A DNA stretch of 64,000 bases from an uncultured Porphyromonadaceae bacterium (lineage in GTDB: Bacteria; Bacteroidota; Bacteroidia; Bacteroidales; Muribaculaceae). The notes under the pieces are model-generated. The model was given only the letters and a program-made list of their open reading frames with translations. It was not told the origin of the DNA and did no database searches. The DNA lies in NCBI GenBank assembly GCA_900550395.1, contig URSD01000010.1:1-64000 (forward strand), in the 5' to 3' direction. Shown piece after piece: positions 37,286 through 46,800 of this stretch. The position numbers and the translations under genes are program-made. Numbering within the stretch: position 1 is the stretch's first letter; every line of letters starts with the position of its first letter.

Positions 37286-38461
37286 ATGCCAGCACCCACC
37301 CCGCTTGAACAGTTACTTGCCGTCGCCACGCAGGCGCGCACCGTATCCATCGGTCTCCCCGCCAGCGAGAGCGCCTACGAGCGCCGCTTCGCCGTGACGC
37401 CCGAGGGGGCCGGCGCCCTGGTGGCGCGCGGCTTCCGTCTGCTCATGCAGGCCGGTGCCGGCGAGTGCATCCACTATCCCGACCACGCCTATGCGCGGCA
37501 GGGCGTGGAGGTGACCGACCGGGCCGGGGCCATGGCCTGCGACATCGTGCTGCACCTGCCGGCCGTAACGCCGGCCGACGCGCGCCTGCTGCGCCGCGGG
37601 GCCATGGTGCTGACGCTGCTGCATCCGGCGCGGCAAGACGCACAGGCCCTGCGCATGCTGCTGGGCAAGCACGTGATAGCGCTGGCCCTGGACCTGGTGA
37701 CAAACGAGCAGGGGCGCCGCCCCTTCGCCGACGTGCTGCACGAGATTGACGGCCGCGCGGCCATAGCCATGGCTTCGTCGCTGCTGGCCGACTCGGTGCA
37801 CGGCAAGGGCATACTCCTGGGCGGCGTGCCGGGAGTGGTGCCGTGCGAGGTGATGATAGTGGGAAGCGACATCGCCGCCCGCGCCGCCGCCCGTTCGGCC
37901 GTGGGGCTGGGCGCCGTGGTGCGCATGTTCGACGACGACGTGTACAGCCTGCGCGACGCCATGCACGAGCTCGGCCCCGCCGTCGTGGCCTCCACGCTCC
38001 ACACGCGCGTGCTGTCCTCGGCGCTGCGCACGGCCGACATCGTGGTGGTGACCTCCACGCAGCGGCCTTTCGTGCTGGACGAGGGTCAGGTGCGCGACAT
38101 GAAACGCGGAGTGATATGCTTCGACATCAGCCGCGGCGAGACGCCGGCCTTCCCCGGCCTGCCGCAGATCGACCTCGCCATGGCGAGTCCCTCCGACACC
38201 GACCCCTCCAACCCCCTGCGCCTCTGCTATATCAATGCCGGCAACGCCGTGGCGCGCTCGGCGGCAATGGCCCTGAGCGACACGCTGTTGACCCTGCTCG
38301 CCGACATCATCACCTGCGACGGCGCCAGCAATGCCCTGAAGCTGAAGCCCGGCCTGCGCGACGCGGCCTACACCTTCCTGGGCAAGCCCGTCAACGAGCG
38401 CATAGCCCGCATCGTGGGCGTGCGCGCCGTCGATATAAACATCTTTCTGCAATTTTCATGA
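37286..38461 (+). CDS. Alanine dehydrogenase / PNT-family oxidoreductase-like
   Basis: 391 residues. N-terminal AlaDH/PNT pattern (VSIGLPASESAYERRFAVTPEGAGALV; HYPDHAYARQGVEV; LLHPARQDAQALRML) and a C-terminal Rossmann domain (VPCEVMIVGSDIAARAAARSAVGLGAVVRMFDDD; TADIVVVTST; RGVICFDISRGETPAFPG). The canonical GxGxxG of the NAD site is degenerate (VGSDIAA), and the protein is divergent from classical Ald. It might deaminate L-alanine or have lost activity. Starts at 37286, divergent from the TlpA-like gene; overlaps the RNase H gene (ATGA). Confidence 0.7.
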   Translation: MPAPTPLEQLLAVATQARTVSIGLPASESAYERRFAVTPEGAGALVARGFRLLMQAGAGECIHYPDHAYARQGVEVTDRAGAMACDIVLHLPAVTPADARLLRRGAMVLTLLHPARQDAQALRMLLGKHVIALALDLVTNEQGRRPFADVLHEIDGRAAIAMASSLLADSVHGKGILLGGVPGVVPCEVMIVGSDIAARAAARSAVGLGAVVRMFDDDVYSLRDAMHELGPAVVASTLHTRVLSSALRTADIVVVTSTQRPFVLDEGQVRDMKRGVICFDISRGETPAFPGLPQIDLAMASPSDTDPSNPLRLCYINAGNAVARSAAMALSDTLLTLLADIITCDGASNALKLKPGLRDAAYTFLGKPVNERIARIVGVRAVDINIFLQFS

Positions 38462-39111
38462 GTGCTCCGTCTTACGCAAGAAAATATTATGTTGTATGGG
38501 AAGGCCGCGCCCCCGGCGTCTACGACAGCTGGGAGGAGGCCGAGGCTCAGGTGAAGGGCTTCCCGGGCGCGCGCTATAAAGCCTTCTCCGACGCCGACAC
38601 GGCCGTGGAGATGTTTCGCCGCGGTCCGGGCTCCGACCTCGACCTGATACGCGCCATAGCCTCGCACAGCCGCGAGAGCGTCAACTACGAGGCTTTTCCG
38701 GAAATCAGACTCGACGCGCTGGCCGTGGACGGCGCCTGCTCGCGCAACCCCGGCCCGATGGAGTATCGCGGCGTGTGGGTGGCTACGGGCGAGGAACTGT
38801 TCCGCGTGGGGCCTCTCGAGGGCGGCACCAACAACATAGGCGAATATCTCGCCATCATCCACGCGGCGGCTCTGCTGGCGCAGAAGGGCATGCCGGCGGT
38901 GCCTGTCTACTCCGACTCGCGCACGGCGCAGGCCTGGATACGCGCAGGCCGCGCCCGCACGACGGTGCGCCGCACGGCCGCCAACGGCCGGCTTATGGAC
39001 ATACTGGAGCGCGCCGACGCGTGGCTCGCCTCGCACCGCATCACCAATCCCATCCTCAAATGGGACACGGACAAGTGGGGCGAGATTCCCGCCGACTTCG
39101 GCCGCAAATAG
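38458..39111 (+). CDS. Ribonuclease H with N-terminal viroplasmin (RNase H-binding) domain
   Basis: 217 residues. The N-terminal caulimovirus-type hybrid-binding domain (KYYVVWEGRAPGVYDSWEEAEAQVKGFPGARYKAF) is followed by an RNase HI domain: first acid in LAVDGACSRNPG, Glu in NIGEYLAII, Asp in VYSDSRTAQAWI, and a final Asp in DTDKWGEIPADFGRK. It cleaves RNA in RNA-DNA hybrids. The start overlaps the stop of the upstream gene; recO follows after 13 bases. Confidence 0.92.
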   Translation: MSAPSYARKYYVVWEGRAPGVYDSWEEAEAQVKGFPGARYKAFSDADTAVEMFRRGPGSDLDLIRAIASHSRESVNYEAFPEIRLDALAVDGACSRNPGPMEYRGVWVATGEELFRVGPLEGGTNNIGEYLAIIHAAALLAQKGMPAVPVYSDSRTAQAWIRAGRARTTVRRTAANGRLMDILERADAWLASHRITNPILKWDTDKWGEIPADFGRK

Positions 39112-39124
39112 CGTCGGCTCAGCC

Positions 39125-39859
39125 ATGTACGAACAGCTGCACTGCATAGCGCTGCGCACCGTGCGCCACTCCGACCGCCAGTCGATACTCACGGCGTGGA
39201 GCCGCGAGCGCGGCCGCGTGGCGATAGCCATGCCGGCCGACAACGGGCGCGAGGCCCGGCGCCGCCGCGCGCTGACGATGCCGCTGTCGCTGTTCGAGGG
39301 CATGGACGCGTCGCGGCCGGGACGTGAGATAGTGCAGCTGCGCGAGCTGCGCCCCACGGCCGTGGCGGCATCGCTGCATCAGCATCCCGTCAAGGGCACG
39401 GTGGCGATGTTCCTGGCCGAGGTGCTGGACAATGTGCTGCGCATGGCGCAGCCCGACACACGCCTGTGGGATTTTTTGGAAGGGTCGGTGCGCGCGCTGG
39501 ACACGTTGCAGGCGCCCGGTGCCGTAGCCAATTTCCACCTGTGGTTTCTGCGCGCACTTGCGACGCTTACTGGCGTGGCGCCCGATTTCGGCTCGTGGCG
39601 CCACGGCTCGGTGTTCGACATGCGCGAGGGGCTTTTCCGCATCACGCCTCCGCTGCACGGGCGCTACCTGCAGGCCGACGAGGCCCTGGCGGTGCGCCTG
39701 TTAGGCCGGCTGACGCCGACCAACATCGCGCGAGTGCATATCTCCCGCGAGGCGCGTGCGCGGATGCTCGACGGCATTCTGGAGTACTATGCGCTGCACG
39801 GCGCCCTCTCCTCAGCGTCCATGCGTAGCCTCGATGTCCTCCGAAGCCTGTTTGTTTAG
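39125..39859 (+). CDS. recO: DNA repair protein RecO
   Basis: 244 residues, with the N-terminal OB-fold (LHCIALRTVRHSDRQSILTAWSRERG) and the helical C-terminal domain (HPVKGTVAMFLAEVLDNVLR; ANFHLWFLRALATLTGVAPDF). It loads RecA onto SSB-coated DNA. The zinc-finger cysteines of the classical enzyme are absent, as usual in Bacteroidota. Last gene of the run from 37286. Confidence 0.88.
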   Translation: MYEQLHCIALRTVRHSDRQSILTAWSRERGRVAIAMPADNGREARRRRALTMPLSLFEGMDASRPGREIVQLRELRPTAVAASLHQHPVKGTVAMFLAEVLDNVLRMAQPDTRLWDFLEGSVRALDTLQAPGAVANFHLWFLRALATLTGVAPDFGSWRHGSVFDMREGLFRITPPLHGRYLQADEALAVRLLGRLTPTNIARVHISREARARMLDGILEYYALHGALSSASMRSLDVLRSLFV

Positions 39860-39904
39860 TTTATAGTTGATAGGGGATAGGTAAGAGGGGAGATTACTTT
39901 GGAG

Positions 39905-40019
39905 GGCGAGATACACAAGGACAAAAGGTCAAAAGCGACATAAGAATTATCATTGATTGATATTCAATAAATTAAAAAACTTTTGTCCCTTATGACATTA
40001 TGTCTTTTTGTATCTCGCC
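39905..40019. repeat. 115-bp imperfect palindrome between convergent genes
   Basis: ggcgagatacacaaggacaa at the left (39905) is the imperfect inverse of the right end (ttgtatctcgcc, ending 40019), with ~40-base arms. It lies between recO and the MscS gene and could end transcription from both sides. The repeat phrase agttgataggggataggtaa lies at 39863-39890. Related palindrome at 28690-28765. Confidence 0.65.
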
Positions 40020-40050
40020 ATGCTGTGCGTATCTCTCCATACTGTAAGTT

Positions 40051-41352
40051 TTAAGCTTGGGGTGCCGGCGCGGGAGTCTCCGGGGTGAGGTCAACGTCGA
40101 TGCTGCCGCTGGAGTAGAGGCCGAGGCCGAAGTCGGCCATGGAGGCGACGACGTGCTCGATGACGGCACTCTTGATTGACTCGAATGCTACCCATGCGGC
40201 CGTGTCGGCGAAGCAGTAGACCTGAAGCACGTAGCCGTCGGTGGTGGGGTCGAGCTGGCGCACCATTATCATCTGGCTTTTGCTGATGTGGGCTGCGCCT
40301 TCGGAGAGATAGGACGTCAGGTAGGCGCGGAACAGGCCGATGTTGGTCTCGGTGGTGCCGTTCACCACATAGTTTCCCGGCTCGCATATCCAGCCGTCGG
40401 CGGTGGCGGCCGCCCGGTCGGCGAAGGCCTTGATGGCAGGATACTTTGCCGAGAGGCGGGTGAGCACGTCGGCCGTAAGCGGCGCCACGGTGGAGCTGTC
40501 GACCGTGAAGCTCACCATTATGCGGCGTGCGCCGGTGTCCTGCATGGCGCGGTAGTTCTGGAATCCCTTGCTTACGAGCGTGTAAGGCGGCACCATCACC
40601 ATCGTGTTGTCGAAGTTCTGTATCTTCACGGTGGAGAGGCTGACGTCGCGCACGATGCCGTTGGCCGGCGTGCCGGGCACGAGAATCCAGTCGCCCACGT
40701 GCACCATGTCGTTCTCGCTCATCTGCAATCCGGCCACGAAGCCCAGGATGCTGTCCTTGAATATCAGCATCAGGGCGGCGGCGAAAGCGCCCAGACCGGC
40801 GAGCAGCGTGGCCGGCGACTTGTCGAGCAGAATCGACACGGCAATGATGGCCGTGACTATCCACACTATGCCGAGAATCACGTTGAGGATTCCCCGTATG
40901 GGCAGGTGGCGGCGGTTGTGGCGGCTGTTGATCTGGTCGAAGACGAACGAGAGCACGGCGCCGAGGCCGTAGGCCGTGGCGACTACGGCATAGACGGCCG
41001 CGAGTCTGTCGACAATCATTATCAGCGTGCCTTCCTTCACGACGGCGAAGGGTACGAGTCCGAGGAAAACCAGCGGCGGGATGAAGTGGGAACACTTTTG
41101 GATGACGTGATGCTTGAGGAGTCCGCGGCCCACGGCGCCGTCGCGCACGCGCACTATCTTGCGTACCACCCACACTATACACACACGCACGAGCCAGCCC
41201 ACCGCCAGCGCCACTCCCATGATGACGGCCAGGTATATGGCTTCCTCGATGTCGGGCGCATGCTCCAGCCCGAGGAAGTCGAGAAAGTGGTCGATTTCGC
41301 GCAGAAGCCACTCGGCGGCCTTGTGCGTGGGGATGACGGAATTGGCAAGCAT
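40051..41352 (-). CDS. MscS-family mechanosensitive channel (YbdG-like)
   Basis: 433 residues. Four to five N-terminal membrane helices, the pore-lining TM3 region (ATLLAGLGAFAAALMLIFKDSILGFVAGLQMSENDMVHVGDWI) with MscS-style Gly/Ala packing, then the beta domain (GTPANGIVRDVSLSTVKIQNFDNTMVMVPPYTLVSKGF) and a YbdG-type C-terminus. It releases solutes on hypo-osmotic shock. Monocistronic, convergent with recO. Confidence 0.92.
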   Translation of the reverse strand: MLANSVIPTHKAAEWLLREIDHFLDFLGLEHAPDIEEAIYLAVIMGVALAVGWLVRVCIVWVVRKIVRVRDGAVGRGLLKHHVIQKCSHFIPPLVFLGLVPFAVVKEGTLIMIVDRLAAVYAVVATAYGLGAVLSFVFDQINSRHNRRHLPIRGILNVILGIVWIVTAIIAVSILLDKSPATLLAGLGAFAAALMLIFKDSILGFVAGLQMSENDMVHVGDWILVPGTPANGIVRDVSLSTVKIQNFDNTMVMVPPYTLVSKGFQNYRAMQDTGARRIMVSFTVDSSTVAPLTADVLTRLSAKYPAIKAFADRAAATADGWICEPGNYVVNGTTETNIGLFRAYLTSYLSEGAAHISKSQMIMVRQLDPTTDGYVLQVYCFADTAAWVAFESIKSAVIEHVVASMADFGLGLYSSGSIDVDLTPETPAPAPQA

Positions 41353-41442
41353 ATCAGGAATGAATGGTACGATACTGCAATTCTAACTCTCCGGCATGGC
41401 AAAAAGTTTGCGCCGGGCTATCAAAAGTACGGGCTAATTTGT

Positions 41443-41450
41443 TAATTTTG
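41443..41450 (+). promoter_or_regulatory. -7 box of hflX, 4 bases from ATG
   Basis: TAATTTTG, then CAAT, then the hflX ATG at 41455. The -33 element is unclear. Confidence 0.6.
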
Positions 41451-41454
41451 CAAT

Positions 41455-42675
41455 ATGAAAGAATTTGTAATCAGTCAGGAAAGTTCCGAACGTGCCGTGC
41501 TGGTGGGCCTCATCACCCCCGCGCAGCCGGAAGCCCGTGTGCTTGAATATCTTGATGAACTGGCCTTTCTGGCCGATACCGCCGGCGCAACGGAGGTGGC
41601 GCGGTTCACGCAGAAACTCGACTATCCCAACCCGCGCACATTCGTGGGCAAGGGCAAGCTCGACGAAATAAAAGCCTACGTGGAGGCCAACGACGTGGGC
41701 CTCATCATATTCGATGACGACCTGAGTACCAAGCAGGTGAGCAATATCGAGAAGGAACTGCAGATAAAGGTTCTGGACCGTTCGAGCCTCATTCTCGACA
41801 TCTTCGCGCGCCGCGCGCAGACGGCCACGGCCCGCACGCAGGTGGAGCTGGCGCAGTACCAGTACCTGCTGCCGCGCCTCACGCGCCTATGGACCCATCT
41901 GGAGCGACAGCGCGGCGGTATAGGCATGCGCGGTCCCGGCGAGACGCAGATAGAGACCGACCGCCGTATCATCCTCGACAAGATAAGCCGCCTGAAGGAG
42001 GAACTCGCGGCCATCGACCGCCAGAAAAGCATACAGCGCAAGAACCGCGGCAAGCTTACGCGCGTGGCCCTGGTGGGCTATACCAACGTGGGTAAGAGCA
42101 CGCTGATGAACGTGCTGAGCAAGAGCGATGTATTCGCCGAGAACAAACTGTTCGCCACGCTCGACACCACCGTGCGCAAGGTCACGATAGAGAATCTTCC
42201 CTTCCTGCTCACCGACACCGTGGGCTTCATCCGCAAGCTGCCCTCGCACCTGGTGGAGTCGTTCAAGAGCACCCTCGACGAAGTGCGCGACGCCGACGTG
42301 CTGGTGCACGTGGTGGACATCTCGCATCCCAGCTTCGAGGACCAGATAGAGGTCGTGAACCGCACCCTCCGCGAGATATGCGGCGCCGAGGACAAGCCTG
42401 TGATTATGGTATTCAACAAGGTGGACGCCTTCTCCCATGTTCCCAAGGACGAAGACGACCTCACGCCCGCCACGCGCGAGAATATTCCTCTGGAGGAGCT
42501 TGAGGCGTCGTGGATGGCGCGCCTCGGCGACAACTGCGTGTTCGTGTCGGCCCGCAACGGCATAAACATCGACGAGCTCAAGCGCAAGATCTACGACCGC
42601 GCCCGCGAGGTACACCTCAGCCGCTTCCCCTACAACGATTTCCTCTATCAGAAATACGACGAGGAGAGCGAATAA
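41455..42675 (+). CDS. hflX: GTPase HflX
   Basis: 406 residues. The N-terminal HflX domain (TFVGKGKLDEIKAYVEANDVGLIIFDDDLS; ARRAQTATARTQVELAQYQYLLPRL; the glycine-rich GGIGMRGPGETQIETDRR) and the G domain (G1 VGYTNVGKSTLMN, G3 DTVGFIRKLP, G4 NKVD). It binds the 50S subunit and splits or rescues ribosomes after stress. Followed by a cassette duplication (42712). Confidence 0.96.
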   Translation: MKEFVISQESSERAVLVGLITPAQPEARVLEYLDELAFLADTAGATEVARFTQKLDYPNPRTFVGKGKLDEIKAYVEANDVGLIIFDDDLSTKQVSNIEKELQIKVLDRSSLILDIFARRAQTATARTQVELAQYQYLLPRLTRLWTHLERQRGGIGMRGPGETQIETDRRIILDKISRLKEELAAIDRQKSIQRKNRGKLTRVALVGYTNVGKSTLMNVLSKSDVFAENKLFATLDTTVRKVTIENLPFLLTDTVGFIRKLPSHLVESFKSTLDEVRDADVLVHVVDISHPSFEDQIEVVNRTLREICGAEDKPVIMVFNKVDAFSHVPKDEDDLTPATRENIPLEELEASWMARLGDNCVFVSARNGINIDELKRKIYDRAREVHLSRFPYNDFLYQKYDEESE

Positions 42676-42711
42676 CGCCCCCTCTCCGGTCTATCTCCCT
42701 CTCAACTGTCA

Positions 42712-42735
42712 AATACGTGGTGACAGCGATGCGGC
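42712..42735. repeat. 24-bp duplication of the porU 3' end, left copy
   Basis: aatacgtggtgacagcgatg plus cggc matches 43838-43861 at 22 of 24 bases. The right copy contains the last codons of porU. The two copies flank the AT-rich DUF1848 gene. Confidence 0.7.
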
Positions 42736-42850
42736 CAACATCGCTCCTATGATTGTATGCATATTTTACAAATTGCGCATAGAACACCATCTTATGGGTG
42801 TTTAATGATTATTAACATTTATGTGCTTTATTACCGCACATATCTGATAT

Positions 42851-42858
42851 TACTTTTG
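42851..42858 (+). promoter_or_regulatory. Promoter of the DUF1848 gene, box 4 bases from ATG
   Basis: TTTA (42827-42830), 20 bases, TACTTTTG (42851-42858), then CTAC and the ATG at 42863. Confidence 0.65.
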
Positions 42859-42862
42859 CTAC

Positions 42863-43807
42863 ATGAAAAACGAAAAGATAAAACTTGCTTTAAAAAATGG
42901 TGACATAGTGGAGGCTCGGACGCCTTTGATTATATCCGCCAGCCGTGCTACTGATATTCCTGCATTCTATAGTCAGTGGTTTTTCAATAGGCTCAACGAT
43001 GGATATATAAAATGGCGCAATCCCTACAATGGAATTGATTCTTACATATCTTTTTCCAAAACAAAGTTCATCGTTTTCTGGTCTAAGAACCCCAGACCGC
43101 TTTTACCCTTGCTCCCGGTACTAAAACGGCGCGGTATTGGATGCTATATTCAATACACTTTAAATGATTACACAGGAGATTGTTTAGAACCGGGTATTCC
43201 ACCCATAGCTGAAAGACTTGAAACATTCAAGCTACTTGTTGATGAATTAGGTCCGGGAGCCGTGGTGTGGCGTTTCGATCCTCTGATTTTGACTGAAACC
43301 ATTTCTTCTGATTCTCTTTTGAATAAAATTCAGAACATCGCAAAACAACTCTGTGGGTACACAGAGAAACTCGTTTTCAGCTTCGCCGACATCTCAACTT
43401 ACAGAAAAGTTGGACGCAACCTTTTGGAATCCGGAATGCATTATCGCGAATGGACTGAAGAAGAAATGATTGATTTCGCCCATAAACTTTCTGATCTGAA
43501 CCTCGGTTTGGATCTCGCAACATGCGCAGAAAGCGTGGATTTATCGCAATTTAAAATAAGCCATAATCGCTGCATAGATCCTGATTTAATTTGTCGCCTG
43601 AATCCGGAATTATTGCCGGCCGTCTCCGTTCTAAAAACTGACAAAGGTCAACGAAATCTATGCGGCTGTATAAAATCCAAAGATATCGGGACATATAACA
43701 CCTGCCCTCACGGCTGCGTCTACTGCTATGCTAATGTCAGCCCCAGTTCGGCCCGACAAAACTTCATGAAACACCAACAGAACCCAAATAAGGACTCAAT
43801 TCTATGA
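42863..43807 (+). CDS. DUF1848 protein with C-terminal Cys cluster
   Basis: 314 residues. DUF1848 pattern: LIISASRATDIPAFYSQWF, FIVFWSKNPRPL, YIQYTLNDYTGDCLEPGIPP, and a C-terminal Cys-rich motif (CGCIKSKDIGTYNTCPHGC plus VYCYAN) that could bind an Fe-S cluster, as in radical-SAM-like repair proteins. The activity is unknown. It is clearly AT-richer than flanking hflX and porU and lies between two copies of the porU 3' end, which suggests recent arrival as a small cassette. Confidence 0.85.
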   Translation: MKNEKIKLALKNGDIVEARTPLIISASRATDIPAFYSQWFFNRLNDGYIKWRNPYNGIDSYISFSKTKFIVFWSKNPRPLLPLLPVLKRRGIGCYIQYTLNDYTGDCLEPGIPPIAERLETFKLLVDELGPGAVVWRFDPLILTETISSDSLLNKIQNIAKQLCGYTEKLVFSFADISTYRKVGRNLLESGMHYREWTEEEMIDFAHKLSDLNLGLDLATCAESVDLSQFKISHNRCIDPDLICRLNPELLPAVSVLKTDKGQRNLCGCIKSKDIGTYNTCPHGCVYCYANVSPSSARQNFMKHQQNPNKDSIL

Positions 43808-43835
43808 GCAATATACCCATCAGCGCAGTAGAATT

Positions 43836-46800
43836 CTAATACGCGGTGACAGCGAGGCGGCGCGAGGCGGTGCTGTGCGTCTCTCCGTCGACGCTGATGG
43901 TGGCGCGGTAGACGTAGATGCCGCGCGGCACGCGTCGGCCGGTGCCGTCGCAGAGGTTCCACTGGATGGGCGTGGTGGTGAACATGTCGCTGCGTCCGCG
44001 TTCGGTACGCGTCCACACGGGATTGCCCAGCATGTTGTAGACGGAAACTGTTACGGTGACGGTGGCGTCAGGTGCGTCATGCGTGATGTAGAAGCCGGCG
44101 GTGGTGCGTGCCGGATTGGCGTCGCAGTAAAGGTCGAAAATCTGCGGGGCTATGTCGGCCTTGGCGAAGAACTCGATGCTCTGCTCGGCGGGGTTGCCCG
44201 AGGTGTCCCATACGCGCAGGCGCAGGGTGTGCAGGCCTTCCGCCACGTCGGGCATGGGATAGTTGATGGTGCCTCCGGGGGTGCCGTCGGCGTGCGGACG
44301 GTAGTACAGGGCCACGTCGCTGTAGGTGACGGTGCTGTCCATCATCAGCGTGATCTGGCGTCCGATGCCGGCCGAGGAGATGTTGATGCCGACATCGTCG
44401 CTTACGGATGCGAGCACCATAGGCGTGTGTGTGCTGACGGCATCGCCGCTGCTGAAGCCCGAGTGGTTGAGCTGGAAGCGGTCGATGGACGGCGGGGTGG
44501 TGTCGGGCACGCCGGTCTCGTCGACGCCGTAGGCGTAGAGGTCGCGGCTGACGCCTATGGCCTCGCGTGTGCCGGCTCCGTCCTCGCAGGCGTACATGTT
44601 GAGGGTGGCGGGGCGGAAGTTGTCGGCGATGTTGGCCGGCATGGCAAGGGTGGCGGTGAAGCGTCCCGCGCTGACGGGCGCGCTGACCGAGAGCAGCTTG
44701 GCGCCCTGGGTGTCGAAGGTGTATATGTCGCCCTCGTTGTTGCCGGCGGTGGTGAGTGAGCGCTCGGCGTCGTAGAGCTCGATGGTGGCCGTGCCGCTGA
44801 AGTCGGCCAGCAGATTGCCCGACGGGTCCTCGACGTGGCCACTTACTCGTGCGCGCTGCAGGGCGGCGAGTGTGGGCTGGTCGTCGGGATTGAACGGCGT
44901 GCCGTCGATGCTGTCTACGCGCACGAGATTGCTCGGCGTGACGAGTTTCAGGGCCGGGTCGCCGCAGAAGACGTAGCGCAGGCGGTTCTTGTCGTCGGCA
45001 ATTGGGGCTGTCTGGCCCCGGCGGATGTCGTTCTTGGCGCGGCGGTAGACGTCGCCGGCGCGCAAGAAGCGTCCTGAAGCGTCGCGGACGCCTATGGCGC
45101 GCCCCATGGCGTTGGTGAAGTAGCCGTTGTCGGTGATGTAGACGGGGCGTGTGGCGCTGATGATGCCTATGCATCCGCCGTTGCGTTCGGCCCACATCAT
45201 TTCGCCGCCGCTGGTTTCGGCGGCGTCCCAGCGCAGGAAGTTGCACGTGGCGGCGTAGATGAACGGCAGATTGCGCAGGTAGAGGTTGTTGATGTCGGAG
45301 AACGTGAGCATGCCCTCGCCGGTCCAGGAGTGGTTGGTGGCGTGGCCTATGTAGTTCCACCACACGGCGCCCTCGTCGAGGCGGCGGTACATCTCGTCGC
45401 GCGCGCTCTGGTAGATGCCGTTGACAAGCGGATATGCGTCGGTGAATATCTTGCTCACGATGTGCTGCTGGCCCGGGGTCTCCATCAGGTAGTGGCAGAG
45501 GCTGTCGGCCTGCTTGATGTGTATCTCGTTGTCGCCGTCGTCGGCCAGCACTACCACTGCGTTTTTCCAGGGAGTGCGGCTTGATTTGTCGACGTACTGC
45601 TTCAGCTTGTCGACGACGGTGGCCGCCTCGCGTGCGGAGGATACGGGCATGCGGCCCACGGCGACGGATATGCGGTCGAGGCCGGTGTCGACGCCGCTGC
45701 CGTCCTCAAGCATGGCGATGAAGTCGTCGGTGCAGTAGCCGAAGGAGTCGTGCAGGCTCTCGGAGTCGTTGCGGTTGACCCACGCCGGCATCAGCGGCCC
45801 GGTGTAGGATTTCAGGTCGGCCGTGAGGCGGCGGTTGTCGTAGGTGGCGCGTCCCATCAGCAGCACGTAGCCGAGGCGGTGGGCCGCGGCGGGGTTCTGC
45901 GCGTCGCGGTCGTAGAGCATCTTGAGGTACTTGCGCAGGGCCGAGACGTCAGCCGCGCCGCTGCCGAACTCGTTGTAGACGTCGTCGACGTTCACCACTG
46001 CCACGCGCAGGGAGTCGGACTCGCTGCGGTGGATGTCGGCTATGCGCTCCGATGCGTCGCGTGTCGCCGCGGTGGTGAATATCACCATGTCGTAGCCGCT
46101 GTGGGCGTGCAGGTCGGAGTTTGCCACGGAGCCGACATAGGTCGGGGCCGGCAGCGAGGCTTCGGAACGGAATGCCACGTAGTGGCGCGTGCCGGTGTAG
46201 TCGTTGGTCCAGACGGCGGAGCTGCCCTCGGCGGCGCTGCTCATGGACCGGATGTCGAGAGGGTCGGTGACGTCCCAGATGCTGACGCCATCGGCAGCGC
46301 CTCCTTCAAGGCTCAGGCGCGACGAGGCGGAACGGAAGGCGAGCACGCCGGCGGCCGGCATAGCCAGACGGCGGGTGTAGTTGATCGTCAGATAGTTGAG
46401 CCAGGCGTTGTAGACGGCCGACGACGGCGACGCGTGGCTCACATATACATTGAGGCGATCGGCTGCGTCGTCGAGTGTGAAAGTGTGGCGCGCCACTGTC
46501 ATCATGGCATGCTGGTAGCTGGATGTCGACATCGTGGGTACTGAGCTGGAACTGTTGCGCGGCAACTCAAGGCCGTTGACGGCGAGGTCGACATACGACT
46601 GGGCCGAGGGGGTCACGGCCACGAAGCTGCATGCCAGCCACAGAGGCTCTGTCTGGACGCGCTGCGGGGCGTCGAAGTTGAATGTGCGCCGCGGCGTCAT
46701 GCGGAAATCCTCACCCACGAGCATGGGGCCGGCCTCGCCCGGCGACAGGCGGTCGACCTCATGGTGCAGCACTTCGGTGAAGGTGGTGGCCGGCGAGGAT

